Assembly: GCF_014851685.1 (NCBI RefSeq)
Contig: NZ_JACVAC010000008.1
Span: forward strand, 62,001-126,000
Direction of reading: 5' to 3'
DNA from: Pseudomonas sp. PDM05
GTDB lineage: Bacteria; Pseudomonadota; Gammaproteobacteria; Pseudomonadales; Pseudomonadaceae
DNA: 64,000 nucleotides
Shown: in pieces, positions 37,062 through 45,876 of the stretch
Layout of the letters: each line of letters begins with the position of its first letter
Position numbering within the stretch: position 1 is the first letter of the stretch
Translations under genes and position numbers: made by a program
Notes under the pieces: model-generated
Told to the model about the DNA's origin: nothing
What the model saw: only the letters and a program-made list of their open reading frames with translations
Databases searched by the model: none

Positions 37062-37479
37062 GTCTCCGTTAACCTTAAGGCTCGATGGTGAATTCTTGGA
37101 AGTTGTGAATATCCTCCACAAGGTAATCGCCGCTGCGAACCAGCAGGGTATCTGCTGGCAGCTGAGTACGACCGCACTGGAGGCCCCCGAGGCTCCCGCG
37201 ATAAAGCGTAAATTGACGTCGAGATCGAGATGTGGCTCAGGGCGGAACTATTGAACATTTGCCTTGCGACTTCTGAGGCGAAGAAACTGGGCACGTCCAA
37301 GAATTACATTTTGCTGGGTCGTCGATCCGAACGACAGTACGAGTGACTTCCTTATAGGGCTGAAAAGGTCTGCGATATCTGTCGGGCTACTTCGCGATAA
37401 CCACCCCGTTCTTAGCGTCGTGCATGCGCCTGTCAAACCATCGGGTGTCTTTACCCTTGATTACCTGGTTTTGGTTTAA
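37062..37479 (+). pseudogene. Remnant of a CysQ/inositol-phosphatase-family gene
   Basis: In one frame, interrupted by a TGA at 37252-37254, the sequence reads GEFLEVVNILHKVIAAANQQ early and later VVDPNDSTSDFLIG and AISVGLLRDNHPVLSVVHAP. The latter match the metal-binding 'VDPLDGTxxFLxG' and 'IALIxxGxPVLGVVxAP' blocks of 3'(2'),5'-bisphosphate nucleotidases, though the usual DG of DGT is DS. The 3' third of the family is missing, and the intervening stretch is poorly conserved. It overlaps the last bases of the nSTAND gene. Confidence 0.6.
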
Positions 37480-39734
37480 AGATCTACATCGTCAAAGATG
37501 TCACGTCCTCCCCCCGTTGCAGTGGGCCGAATCAAATCGCTCCGTCCGACTGCTGGTTCCTCATACCGCTCTTGCGAGACCTCACTCACCCAATCGTCAA
37601 CTCGACGCCGCTGGGTATCGACCACATCCTCGATACCGGGCCATCCCGGAAAGGCCGCGTAAATACCCTCTAGCTCACCAATAAAATCAGAAAAATGGTT
37701 ATCAGGATCATTTTCGTAGCAATACGATTCCTGCAGGGACTTGCGAACCCTGTCCAGGTCAGGCAGCACATATTTCTGTACATCGCTGTAGAAGTCTTCA
37801 CGCTCGTGGTTAGTGAAGAACTCATGCATCTCGTTATCGTAGATGTGCCCGAGCTCATCATGATCAAAGACAAAGTCCCGAATCTTGGTGGAAATCGCTT
37901 CTCTTGCTGACTCAGGTAAAAGCCCTTGCCGTAGCAGGCGGAGAGCTAGATCAGACGACCTCGTGAACAGGTTTATCGCGAAGTCACGAACCAAGCTGGA
38001 GTGCAGCTTTCCATCATTTTTCGAGTAGATGTCCAAGAACACGTCGTTTGTCCTGCGCTGCAGAAAAGAATACAGCCTTCCCCGCCTCGTGCGCTCCATG
38101 TCGCCCTCGCATGCAACGTATTCACAGCACCGATTCGCGATTTCTGCGAACATACTTGAAGGCAAAATCGTAGCGTTTTGAACCCCTGCGTTGCCGCATG
38201 TCACCAGTTCCATCAACCGCTCAATCGGTGTTCCATCCACAAAGATCTGCAGATGTTCAGGACTCTGAGCGAGTATCAACGCAAACGCATCCCCAATCGT
38301 AGGATGCTTATATCGCCAGAAACGTCCATCAGCTGTATCTGCCATCTGAAGAAAACTACCTCGGAGGCTCTCAAGAGCTCGGATACACCCCGCCTGGCTA
38401 CCGCCCAACCTCTCAATTGTCTGCATCTCGCCGTTAGACAGACTCACCGGGCTTTCGATTGCTCCATGCTTCATGTAGAGAAGAGCAAGTGCGGCCTGGC
38501 TCTCGTCATCCATTCCCTGCATCGTCTCGACGAGCCATCGCTCCTGCTTCGCGACAAATTCGTCGATATTTTTCTGGTCAATTTTTAGCGCTTTTGTGAA
38601 TTCAATGCTCCCCAAGCGCCGAGCAGTCTCGGGAGCGAACCGGCTGTGAGCTGCCACTGCAGGAAGAAACTCCTTCAAGACCGTCCGAACCCGCTGTGGT
38701 TGGTTTCCAAGCTTCACATGGTTGTAGAGGATTTCTGACTTTTCCTGGGAGGTCAGCTCTTTCACGTCGATGACAACCTGGCTCTCTTCCATCAGGGGAA
38801 ATGCTGTTTTCTTGAGGTCACGTCGTGCGCTGTTGTAAATGTAGTCACGGCTGGTCAGAACTATCCGATGCCCACCTCGGATCATGGTCGTGAGAGCGGG
38901 AAGAATCCGGTTCCACTCCATCACCAAGTCTGCTTCGTACTGCATCGCTCCGAAAGCGTCATCAACCCATACGAACTGCGATGCTTCTTCAGTATTCCAG
39001 TGATCTCTTATCTGCTCAGGTCTCTCCAGCTTCAATACTAGGCTTTCCCATTTGTCCATCGCACACATGGCCATGAGTGAGGCAATCGTTGTCTTACCTG
39101 CTGCGGGCTCTCCAACCAACAGAACAAAGCCATGCTGCTGAAGGGCTTGAAGCGCTTTGCGATAGGTGCCCGTCACCACGAGCTTTGAAAGGTCGGGAAG
39201 CTCCGTCAGCAACGCCTTCGTCTGCTTGTACCGTCTCTCATCCAATATCTGACTAAGGTCGCCAAGACCATAGAGTCGGGGCACGTTCATGCGCAGATCA
39301 CTGTTCAGCTGGATCTTCTCGCAGATCCAGGTAGAACCCAGCAAAAGCACGTGCTTGGCCCCAGCATCCTCAAACGCCAACCGTATTTTGAGATTGCTAT
39401 CCCCTGTCCAGCTTGCGTTTGTCATCAGGACATAGACATCACACTTTCCTTTGGCGACGAGTCTGCGCACCTTTTCAAGCTCACCAGTCACGTCAGATAG
39501 AGTGAGATTGTGATCACGGCGCGATGTGAACTTGCACTGGATGACGAATTCGCCTGCATACACTTCGTTTGGCTGAGGAGACCACGTCCCCTTGAACCCA
39601 CCATCGCGGCCTCCGTCATTTCCTTCAAGAAACGTCTCGACTGTTTGGCCCAAAACTGTTGAGGCTACTGCCATGCAAAGTTGCTGAAAACCATGCCAAC
39701 CTAAGAGATGAAGTTCGTATTTTGGGGGCGTCAT
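37476..39734 (-). CDS. Mrr-like nuclease fused to an nSTAND NTPase
   Basis: 752 residues from ATG 39734, which has AAGGA 10 bases upstream; an ATG six bases earlier is too close to that site. Residues 1-120 are a restriction-endonuclease-like domain (GNDGGRDGGFKG, then EFVIQCKFT with QxK at 66-68). A STAND-type P-loop follows: GEPAAGKTT (about 208-216), a Walker B-like FVWVDDAFG, and IVLTSRDYIYNSARRDL (sensor region). The C-terminal 350 residues are helical, as expected of a sensor. This is the architecture of Avs-like antiviral STAND nucleases. Confidence 0.82.
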   Translation of the reverse strand: MTPPKYELHLLGWHGFQQLCMAVASTVLGQTVETFLEGNDGGRDGGFKGTWSPQPNEVYAGEFVIQCKFTSRRDHNLTLSDVTGELEKVRRLVAKGKCDVYVLMTNASWTGDSNLKIRLAFEDAGAKHVLLLGSTWICEKIQLNSDLRMNVPRLYGLGDLSQILDERRYKQTKALLTELPDLSKLVVTGTYRKALQALQQHGFVLLVGEPAAGKTTIASLMAMCAMDKWESLVLKLERPEQIRDHWNTEEASQFVWVDDAFGAMQYEADLVMEWNRILPALTTMIRGGHRIVLTSRDYIYNSARRDLKKTAFPLMEESQVVIDVKELTSQEKSEILYNHVKLGNQPQRVRTVLKEFLPAVAAHSRFAPETARRLGSIEFTKALKIDQKNIDEFVAKQERWLVETMQGMDDESQAALALLYMKHGAIESPVSLSNGEMQTIERLGGSQAGCIRALESLRGSFLQMADTADGRFWRYKHPTIGDAFALILAQSPEHLQIFVDGTPIERLMELVTCGNAGVQNATILPSSMFAEIANRCCEYVACEGDMERTRRGRLYSFLQRRTNDVFLDIYSKNDGKLHSSLVRDFAINLFTRSSDLALRLLRQGLLPESAREAISTKIRDFVFDHDELGHIYDNEMHEFFTNHEREDFYSDVQKYVLPDLDRVRKSLQESYCYENDPDNHFSDFIGELEGIYAAFPGWPGIEDVVDTQRRRVDDWVSEVSQERYEEPAVGRSDLIRPTATGGGRDIFDDVDL

Positions 39735-39997
39735 GAGCATTCGATCCTTGCAGCAAAATCTAGAGGTCGGACAGAAAGCCATCATAGCGGAACTCTGAAA
39801 ATGCCGGGGCTGTGTTAGCAGAAGCCGCATTTCGTCACGTACAGGCGGGACAAAACTGGAGGGTATTTGGTCAATGAGACATATCAGACTGATCCGCCAT
39901 GAAGAAAGCGCTGCCAACGTCGGCGATGCCAGCCTGGAGCACAATGGAATTTGTCAAGGTGAAAAAAATAGGCTATACCTAGCCCTAGGCTTACCAA

Positions 39998-40017
39998 ATT
40001 GCTCAGGCCTAAGCAAT
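39998..40017. promoter_or_regulatory. Near-perfect 20-bp palindrome
   Basis: ATTGCTCAGGCCTAAGCAAT, with only the two bases flanking the central AGGCCT not pairing. Located in the divergent gap between the Mrr-nSTAND gene and the 82-residue gene; candidate operator or short hairpin. Confidence 0.4.
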
Positions 40018-40137
40018 TAATGAAACTGCTGAAAACCGCTTCAACAATTCAGCCGAACAGTAGCGACAAGTGACGCTGACTGTTACCTCAAGACGCTACT
40101 AATTCGGCCAACTTTATTTATTAGCTTAGAGGCCGAC

Positions 40138-40386
40138 ATGCACACTCATACCTTCAAGAGCTGCCTTCTCGGAGAGGCACCAGAACTTCACAATCTTCCG
40201 ACCTTGGTCAAGATTATTGAAGAGCTGGATTCAAGTTATCTAATTTTTATTCGCCAGAACTTTAACACACACCCAATTATCAATAAAATAATTGACGCCA
40301 AAATCAAAGAACAACTGCTAAAAATAAAATCTGATTATCATCTCAACAACATTATCGTTCACTACAAAAATTCCAACGTTCATTAA
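40138..40386 (+). CDS. Small hypothetical protein, 82 aa
   Basis: Starts MHTHTFKSCLLGEAPELHNL with AGAGG 6 bases upstream. AT-rich, helical, with KIIDAKIKEQLLKIKSDYHL near the end. Not recognised. First plus-strand gene before rnlAB, but in a different frame from, and about 110 bases ahead of, the fragment that precedes rnlA. Confidence 0.5.
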   Translation: MHTHTFKSCLLGEAPELHNLPTLVKIIEELDSSYLIFIRQNFNTHPIINKIIDAKIKEQLLKIKSDYHLNNIIVHYKNSNVH

Positions 40387-40421
40387 ATGCTCGCTCATCC
40401 CGCGAAGCATCGACAGAATAA

Positions 40422-40724
40422 GGTAAGTTTGTCGGTGAACCGCACTCCACCATTTCGGAGACAGCGCTTTCGAAGGAGTGCGAGATTGTCATCAATTTGT
40501 GTGAGCCGCACCATCACGAGCTTAATGCCGAAGTCTTAAAAAAAGCCTTACACCGCAACGCCCCAGTGGACGAAATGCTGAACGTTCTGTGCTTCCCCAT
40601 CCTGTTGATCTACGACAGTGATGCGCTCGCATCAGGCTGGCTGCCTATTGGACGCCTGGTTCTCGTCGTGCCATATTTCCGGTCTCCCTGCTCTACCGAA
40701 CCCTTGCAAAGGACTGTGACGTGA
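40422..40724 (+). pseudogene. 3' fragment of an unidentified gene upstream of rnlA
   Basis: About 100 codons are open to a TGA overlapping the rnlA start, with no ATG; a TTG at 40497 is the only start-like codon. The sequence is protein-like (ECEIVINLCEPHHHELN, NVLCFPILLIYDSDALASG). The PILLIYDSDA pattern faintly recalls the C-terminal part of HamA/DUF1837 proteins, but I cannot confirm this. It may be a small real gene coupled to rnlA or the tail of a lost defence gene. Confidence 0.45.
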
Positions 40725-41794
40725 CCGAACGCGACTACAAAAACATCAACCTGAAACGGTGCATCATTGAAGAAACGACTCACCGCTTCCTCGGAGAAAA
40801 TGGACTGAAGCTCAGGGCGTATGGCGATAAACCTGGGACTTCCGGCCTGCGTGTAGTCGTTGGAAGTACAGGGATTGAAGACGCAACGCTTGACATCTTC
40901 TTCACGAACAACGGTGCGTCCACCCTGCAATACAAGGTGGGGAAGAACCAAGAGCTCGGCCAGAAGCTAGCGGACGCTCTTTACGAAACGATCCACCCTG
41001 ATGAATTCGTGACGATCAACCTTGCTATCAAAGGCATCGATCTGTCTGATGCCGAGGCACTGATCAAAGAACTCACCGAATCAGCCGAAGCGGACATTGG
41101 GATCGACTCGTATACAGGCCTTGACCGGCGGCATATTTGGAAGCTCAAGTCCAAGAAGCACTCCGACGAGCTGACCGTCACCCAGCATGAGACCACCAAC
41201 AAGCTGCAGATCCAAGGCCGTCCACTCAGTTGCTATCAGCAGTTGAGCTATTTGCTCACCGAGATCCTGGAGATCAACGCCCTCGAGAGCATCCTGTTCA
41301 AAAAGGACGAAAATCGCTCCGAGTTCGTCTGCGCCGAGGTCGCGGAGAGTGTGCTCAAGGCTAGCTTTGGTACCTGCTTCGCCAGTCTGCCAATAACCAC
41401 CCGCAAGCTCCTGCTCGCAAGCCTCTGCGTGAGGCTGGCGAGCCCAACGCTGCCGGACTACTGCATGCTGGTCTACCCAGAGCTCCGCAGCCTTGAAGGT
41501 GCAATCAAACAGAGACTTTCCGAGAAAAACCTTTCACATCAGGAAGATAGCTTTGGCGGTTTCTTCGCCAAGACCGGTAACCAGTTCAACCTCAAGCAGG
41601 AATACCATGGTCACGTGGATGATGCTAAACTGACGGGAGATTTTGGCAATGCTTATACGTTTTTCAACAAGCAACGCCACGGCTTGTTCCACATGGAAGA
41701 AATGGCTTCCGCGAGCCGGGTGATTAGCAACATCACTCACGCCGTGGCATTGTGTGATGAGGCTTACGTCCACATCAAGAATCTGTATAGCTAA
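40721..41794 (+). CDS. rnlA: RnlA/LsoA-family endoribonuclease toxin
   Basis: 357 residues, same length as E. coli RnlA. Blocks shared with RnlA as I remember it: the Y-K-N start, GLRVV, LQIQGRPLSCY, LPDYCMLVYPELRSLEG, and AYTFFNKQRHGLFHME near the end, containing the HEPN-type catalytic region. RnlA degrades mRNA when its antitoxin is lost, as during T4 dmd-mutant infection. The start is GTG at 40721, overlapping the previous frame's stop. Confidence 0.93.
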   Translation: MTERDYKNINLKRCIIEETTHRFLGENGLKLRAYGDKPGTSGLRVVVGSTGIEDATLDIFFTNNGASTLQYKVGKNQELGQKLADALYETIHPDEFVTINLAIKGIDLSDAEALIKELTESAEADIGIDSYTGLDRRHIWKLKSKKHSDELTVTQHETTNKLQIQGRPLSCYQQLSYLLTEILEINALESILFKKDENRSEFVCAEVAESVLKASFGTCFASLPITTRKLLLASLCVRLASPTLPDYCMLVYPELRSLEGAIKQRLSEKNLSHQEDSFGGFFAKTGNQFNLKQEYHGHVDDAKLTGDFGNAYTFFNKQRHGLFHMEEMASASRVISNITHAVALCDEAYVHIKNLYS

Positions 41795-41809
41795 ATATTG
41801 GTACACCAA

Positions 41810-42142
41810 ATGTTTGACATACGAAGACTAGAAACTAGGACAGGAACCATGACGGTAGTCACCGCTACCAGTTATGAGAACCCCCTTGCTAGTCTTCCTA
41901 TAATTGCTAGTGAGATGCGTAACACGTGCCACTCTAGCAAAGAAATTGTTTTGTTCGATCTACTCTGCTCAAACGGCGAAGAGTGGAATCGATTCGCCTC
42001 CATGGATTACAACGGTACCGAGTTCGAGAAAAATACACTCCATATTATTTCGAAGTGCGCTATTCCTGCCGACTTTATAGAAACCCAGAGCCGTTTCTTT
42101 GACAAACACCCAGAATACCTGCTTGATTCCGTATTGAGTTAA
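41810..42142 (+). CDS. rnlB: RnlB antitoxin
   Basis: 110 residues from ATG 41810, aligned with E. coli RnlB: MFDI at the start, ENPLASLP, IVLFDLLCSNGEEWNRF (about 41-57) and HPEYLLDSVLS at the end. It neutralises RnlA by binding. It follows the rnlA stop by 15 bases, in the usual toxin-first order of this type II pair. Confidence 0.92.
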   Translation: MFDIRRLETRTGTMTVVTATSYENPLASLPIIASEMRNTCHSSKEIVLFDLLCSNGEEWNRFASMDYNGTEFEKNTLHIISKCAIPADFIETQSRFFDKHPEYLLDSVLS

Positions 42143-42891
42143 GCAGGTTATTGCAATTCATCTCTAAGCTTTGACCAGAAGCGACAATTTCATAAGCTCG
42201 CAAGATATTAATTTTGCATGCATTATTGGCGCCAACTAATACAACAATGTCATCCAGTTCAATCTCTACCGGGACTGACGCAATTTACCTAAAGTTTTGG
42301 ATTATGAGTTTGTGCAGTCGTGGGCGAGGGTAACCTTATTCGACCAGAGTAAGAATTTCGGGTTCGGGTACTGCAGGCTTCTTAGCCATACAAAATCCCC
42401 GCAATTGTAATCTTGCACCCAATATTGCCAAACTTTGGGCAAGCTAATATCTTCGCTGCCAATAGTTATGCCAATCTGGCATCATGACAATTGTATTCAA
42501 GTCATCCAGTGGTTGCTTTCTGGCTGACAATCGTTACCTCCAGACTGTGTAAGCATGAGCCCATATCGCTGGCAGGCGCATCCTCTCAGGCAGGTGATGG
42601 CTCGATGGAGTAAAGTCCATCATTCAACGCCGCAGATTCAGCCGTCGATGAAGTCTGTGATGTAGAGGGGCACCAAACCTCCCTGGCGGCAAAGCCTGCG
42701 GCTTAGGATGCTAGAGAGACTCGGCTGAATCCCCACCTTTCGCGGCAGTGTGACGGTTCAACTCATCTATGCCACAAACCGTCCAAAAGGCAACCAGCCG
42801 ATAATCTTTCGCTCCCGCGAAGTAGCACTATGCCATTTATCTAAGATTTTACCTTTGGTACTATTCGGGCCTGACTAACGGAGCTATCGTA
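42143..42891. other. 750-bp gene-free stretch
   Basis: No protein-like frame. The part 42604-42731 contains strong inverted repeats (separate entry). The last 100 bases before 42892 should hold the promoter of the SMEK gene; no clear boxes can be singled out by eye. Confidence 0.5.
42604..42731 (+). ncRNA. Candidate structured RNA upstream of the SMEK gene
   Basis: A perfect hairpin GATGGA-gtaaag-TCCATC (42604-42621) is followed by a closing stem GATTCAGCCG (42635-42644) / CGGCTGAATC (42722-42731). The enclosed 77 bases contain AGGGG ... CCTCC and GGC-aaa-GCC mini-stems, giving a multi-branched shape. It lies in a gene-free stretch between rnlB and the SMEK gene. Strand is assumed from the downstream gene. 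Confidence 0.35.
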
Positions 42892-43938
42892 ATGCTTACA
42901 GATCGGGGTCGTAACCTAGAGCTTATTTCCAGCACTCTATTATCATATGCATCATATGTAACTTTTCAGGCGCAGAACAATTTACTCGACGAAGCAAAAG
43001 GTGCCGAAGACTCTTTACTACGCATCGTAAACATAACCTACGGTAAAAACTTCACAAACTTGAACCACACACACAAAAACTTCCCCGCTATTGATTGGCA
43101 AGAAGGAAGCGGTGGAATCGGCGTTCAGGTGACCACAACTCAAAACTGGCAAAAGATCACCACAACAATTGACAAAGTAATAACAAACGAAATCTCAACC
43201 AACAAAGAGATTTGGTTTCTATTCATATCAACAGAAATCTATACACCAAAGCAAAATAGCTATCGCGAATATACCATAAAGACAATTGCAACCCCTAAAC
43301 TCTTAAGAGATATCTCATCTCTAAATAATGAAGCAATTACATACATAAAAAATGAAGTCCAATCAAATTTAAGCGCTTGGTTCCCCCAGACACGTGAACA
43401 ACCAGCTAGCAGCTACGCTTACAATTCCTATTCGATACCCCAGAGTGAACCATCCAACTTTATCACCCATCTTAATCTTTGGAATAGCCTAGGCGACCCA
43501 ACGATTGTCGGCAACATAGTTTTGAAGCAAATACATGAGTTTACGCAACACTACTCACAATTACCATTGATAGCCAGGAACGTTATTGCAAAAACGATCC
43601 AGTACGCATCTCAACCAGGATGGCAGAGCTGGCAAGTTGAAATAAACATCCAAGAGCTCGAGCTTTACCTCACTGCAGACGAACGCTCCTCCTTCGAAAG
43701 TATTATTACCCTATTGGAAAGCAAGAATCTTGCTCAGCTAGTTGATAAGAACCCTAAACACGTAGAACATGGGGAGGACGTCTACATATTTTACGACAAA
43801 TACCTTGTACTAAACTGGCGTATAAGCGAGCCTGATTACGACATATTCACCGCATTAAAATCATTTTACACAACACATCTCAGTCAGCAAAAATTATTCC
43901 GTGCATTTGAATTTTGTGACTTCAGCGACATTAGCTGA
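42892..43938 (+). CDS. SMEK-domain protein
   Basis: 348 residues, AT-rich. N-terminal SMEK domain: LLDEAKGAEDSLLRIVNITYGKNF, NLNHTHKNFPAIDWQEGSGG and IGVQVTTTQNWQKITTTIDK (about 32-100), the last being the QVTs...K..kT pattern of the domain. C-terminal 170 residues are of no recognised family. SMEK domains usually precede STAND NTPases or other defence effectors; here no P-loop is present, so the C-terminus would be a different effector or sensor. Confidence 0.75.
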   Translation: MLTDRGRNLELISSTLLSYASYVTFQAQNNLLDEAKGAEDSLLRIVNITYGKNFTNLNHTHKNFPAIDWQEGSGGIGVQVTTTQNWQKITTTIDKVITNEISTNKEIWFLFISTEIYTPKQNSYREYTIKTIATPKLLRDISSLNNEAITYIKNEVQSNLSAWFPQTREQPASSYAYNSYSIPQSEPSNFITHLNLWNSLGDPTIVGNIVLKQIHEFTQHYSQLPLIARNVIAKTIQYASQPGWQSWQVEINIQELELYLTADERSSFESIITLLESKNLAQLVDKNPKHVEHGEDVYIFYDKYLVLNWRISEPDYDIFTALKSFYTTHLSQQKLFRAFEFCDFSDIS

Positions 43939-44114
43939 ATAGTTTTAAGACTAAATCTGAAGATACTGAACGAAAGGATGCTTCCTAACAATGCCTGGAG
44001 GCTTTCAGGCTGTCATTCTTCTGGCCGTTAACATCACTGTAGCCATCGTTCCACCTACCGCGCCAACAACTCAACCAATCCCGATCATCCTCACCACCTA
44101 TCCCCACTGTTAAT

Positions 44115-44140
44115 CCCCCCCCCCCGGCTCAACCGGGGGG
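44115..44140 (+). repeat. Poly-C run with GC hairpin
   Basis: A run of eleven C leads into CCCCCCGG-ctcaa-CCGGGGGG, an 8-base perfect stem. It lies in the 260-base gap between the SMEK and DUF5677 genes and may end SMEK transcription, though no T run follows. Confidence 0.45.
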
Positions 44141-44246
44141 CTAGGTTCCGACATTGCGCTTGATCCGCAGGAAGAATGGAGCATCTGCCTAGTAATGCTT
44201 GAATGCAGGCCACGAATTCCTTAGCTTTTGCTACCCTAAGCTGATT

Positions 44247-45077
44247 ATGCAATCATCAGGAATGGAGATCGATTTGAGCACCGATGCGACAGGGCATACC
44301 GGATTTAATATCCATGGATTTCTGAATGGCGACATACAAGAAACTATTGATCATGTTACTGGTGAAAATCCTGAGTGGTTTTCTCTGCTCAGGGATATCA
44401 ACCAGCTCCTGCAAAAGATAGTCATCTCAGGATTTGAAAAGCATCACGGTAAAACCATGGACGTAAAGGTGCTAACCATGTTCTCTGCCATTAGGTCACT
44501 GAGCAATTTTCAGTCGGCAGTCATGAATCTTGAGCGCGGCATGGTAGTAGAAGCAAGAATCATGGCCAGGTGTCTATATGAGAATTCATTTTGTATCGGT
44601 GCCCTGATAGATAATCCGGATAAGTTCATCCCATTACTGAAACACGACAACCTAGCAGCCAAACGGGGTCAGGCGGTAGCTTTAAAAAATGGCAGTTATT
44701 CCCTAACTGCTGACGTTGAAGCCGCGATGGATGAACGAATATCTGGGGAAAAGGGCCGCCATCTTAACTGGAAAGACATTGCCGAAATGTCGTCGCTCTC
44801 TAACCATTACCTAATGTACAAGCATCTTTCCGACGATGCCATGCACTATTCAGCATCTTCTCTTAAGCGCTATATAGTTTCCGACAAGGAAAATAACACG
44901 TGGAGTGGCTACAGGTTTGGGCCTGGCACTAAAGATGAGGTATTTAGTGCAGCTAACTTTTGTACGCAGCCTACTTTAGCAATCATGGTTGGATTCTTGG
45001 AGGCGACAGAAGATACATCATATGATGGAGAGCTAACCCTTCTCCTGGATAGGTTTACCTCTATTACGTCTAGGTGA
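44247..45077 (+). CDS. DUF5677-like protein
   Basis: 276 residues from ATG 44247. The central SAIRSLSNFQSAVMNLERGMVVEARIMARCLYENSFCIGALIDNP stretch (about 80-125) is typical of DUF5677 helical proteins (Arg and Glu spaced along long helices). No transmembrane segments or nuclease motifs can be seen. The family occurs in defence islands; its role is not known. It converges on the HEPN-like gene with 15 bases between the stops. Confidence 0.65.
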   Translation: MQSSGMEIDLSTDATGHTGFNIHGFLNGDIQETIDHVTGENPEWFSLLRDINQLLQKIVISGFEKHHGKTMDVKVLTMFSAIRSLSNFQSAVMNLERGMVVEARIMARCLYENSFCIGALIDNPDKFIPLLKHDNLAAKRGQAVALKNGSYSLTADVEAAMDERISGEKGRHLNWKDIAEMSSLSNHYLMYKHLSDDAMHYSASSLKRYIVSDKENNTWSGYRFGPGTKDEVFSAANFCTQPTLAIMVGFLEATEDTSYDGELTLLLDRFTSITSR

Positions 45078-45092
45078 TTGTGAGCCTTACTC

Positions 45093-45851
45093 CTATTTAT
45101 CTGACTCGAATGCTGTAATAAAGATTCTTTTCCCGTCCGGTGTTCTCATGACGATGCCGCCATTTAGTAGTACCTTGGCATCGTCGATTTTCTCTAGAAG
45201 TTCTTCAATTTTATCTTTGTTGGATTTATATATTGTGTTAACTGACTTCCGATATATGGCGTCATACATATCATTCATCAGTTCGATATGCTCACCGAGA
45301 ATTACTTTTAGATCTACTTCGGTGTGTTGTAGCGTTGTATTGTTGTAGTAATCACAGCGCATACCTGAAAGGGTAAATCGAACTGGAACAAAGCTTTCAG
45401 TGCTTCCAGCTTCGCGATTAGCATAATCGACACTATGCGCGCCAAGTTTATTCCTGACTTCACGTACCTGAAGGTTTGCCACTTTGCTCTCAATGTCACG
45501 AAGGTTCATGACGTTTGCAATCCGGTGTAGGTTGAGCAGGGCTTGTTGCTGGATGTACGTGGCGTTCAAGACGCCATACAAGCGGATGTATTTTTCTCCG
45601 AAGTCGTCATACTTCGTGGGGCCATCAAGGCCATACTTGCAAAAATGCTCAATGCCTAAAAGGCTGTCGTTGATAATGTCCATCGATGAGCAAATGAAGC
45701 CCCAGTCTTCAGACTTTGTAAGCTTGAGCGCAGATTGAATAAAGACCTCGAAGTCGCCGTGATCAGGCGTGTGCCGCATCGCTTTTTCGTTGATCAGTTC
45801 ACGGTATGCTTCGTTGTAGTGATGTAGCGCTTTGAAGAGCTGTTCGATCAT
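45093..45851 (-). CDS. HEPN-like helical protein
   Basis: 252 residues. VREVRNKLGAHSVDY (about 130-145) has the Rx(4-6)H motif with N after the Arg, the ribonuclease signature of HEPN domains, placed on a helix after a long helical N-terminus. The last 40 residues are a coiled coil with a short beta tail (RTPDGKRIFITAF). No partner nucleotidyltransferase is adjacent. Product class is tentative. Confidence 0.6.
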   Translation of the reverse strand: MIEQLFKALHHYNEAYRELINEKAMRHTPDHGDFEVFIQSALKLTKSEDWGFICSSMDIINDSLLGIEHFCKYGLDGPTKYDDFGEKYIRLYGVLNATYIQQQALLNLHRIANVMNLRDIESKVANLQVREVRNKLGAHSVDYANREAGSTESFVPVRFTLSGMRCDYYNNTTLQHTEVDLKVILGEHIELMNDMYDAIYRKSVNTIYKSNKDKIEELLEKIDDAKVLLNGGIVMRTPDGKRIFITAFESDK

Positions 45852-45876
45852 AAAATTGGGACTCCCTCTGGACTGT

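Noticed and set aside
42143..42891. The structured gap as a retron or group II intron
   Set aside because: No reverse transcriptase gene is present in the window and no intron domain V-like sequence is visible.
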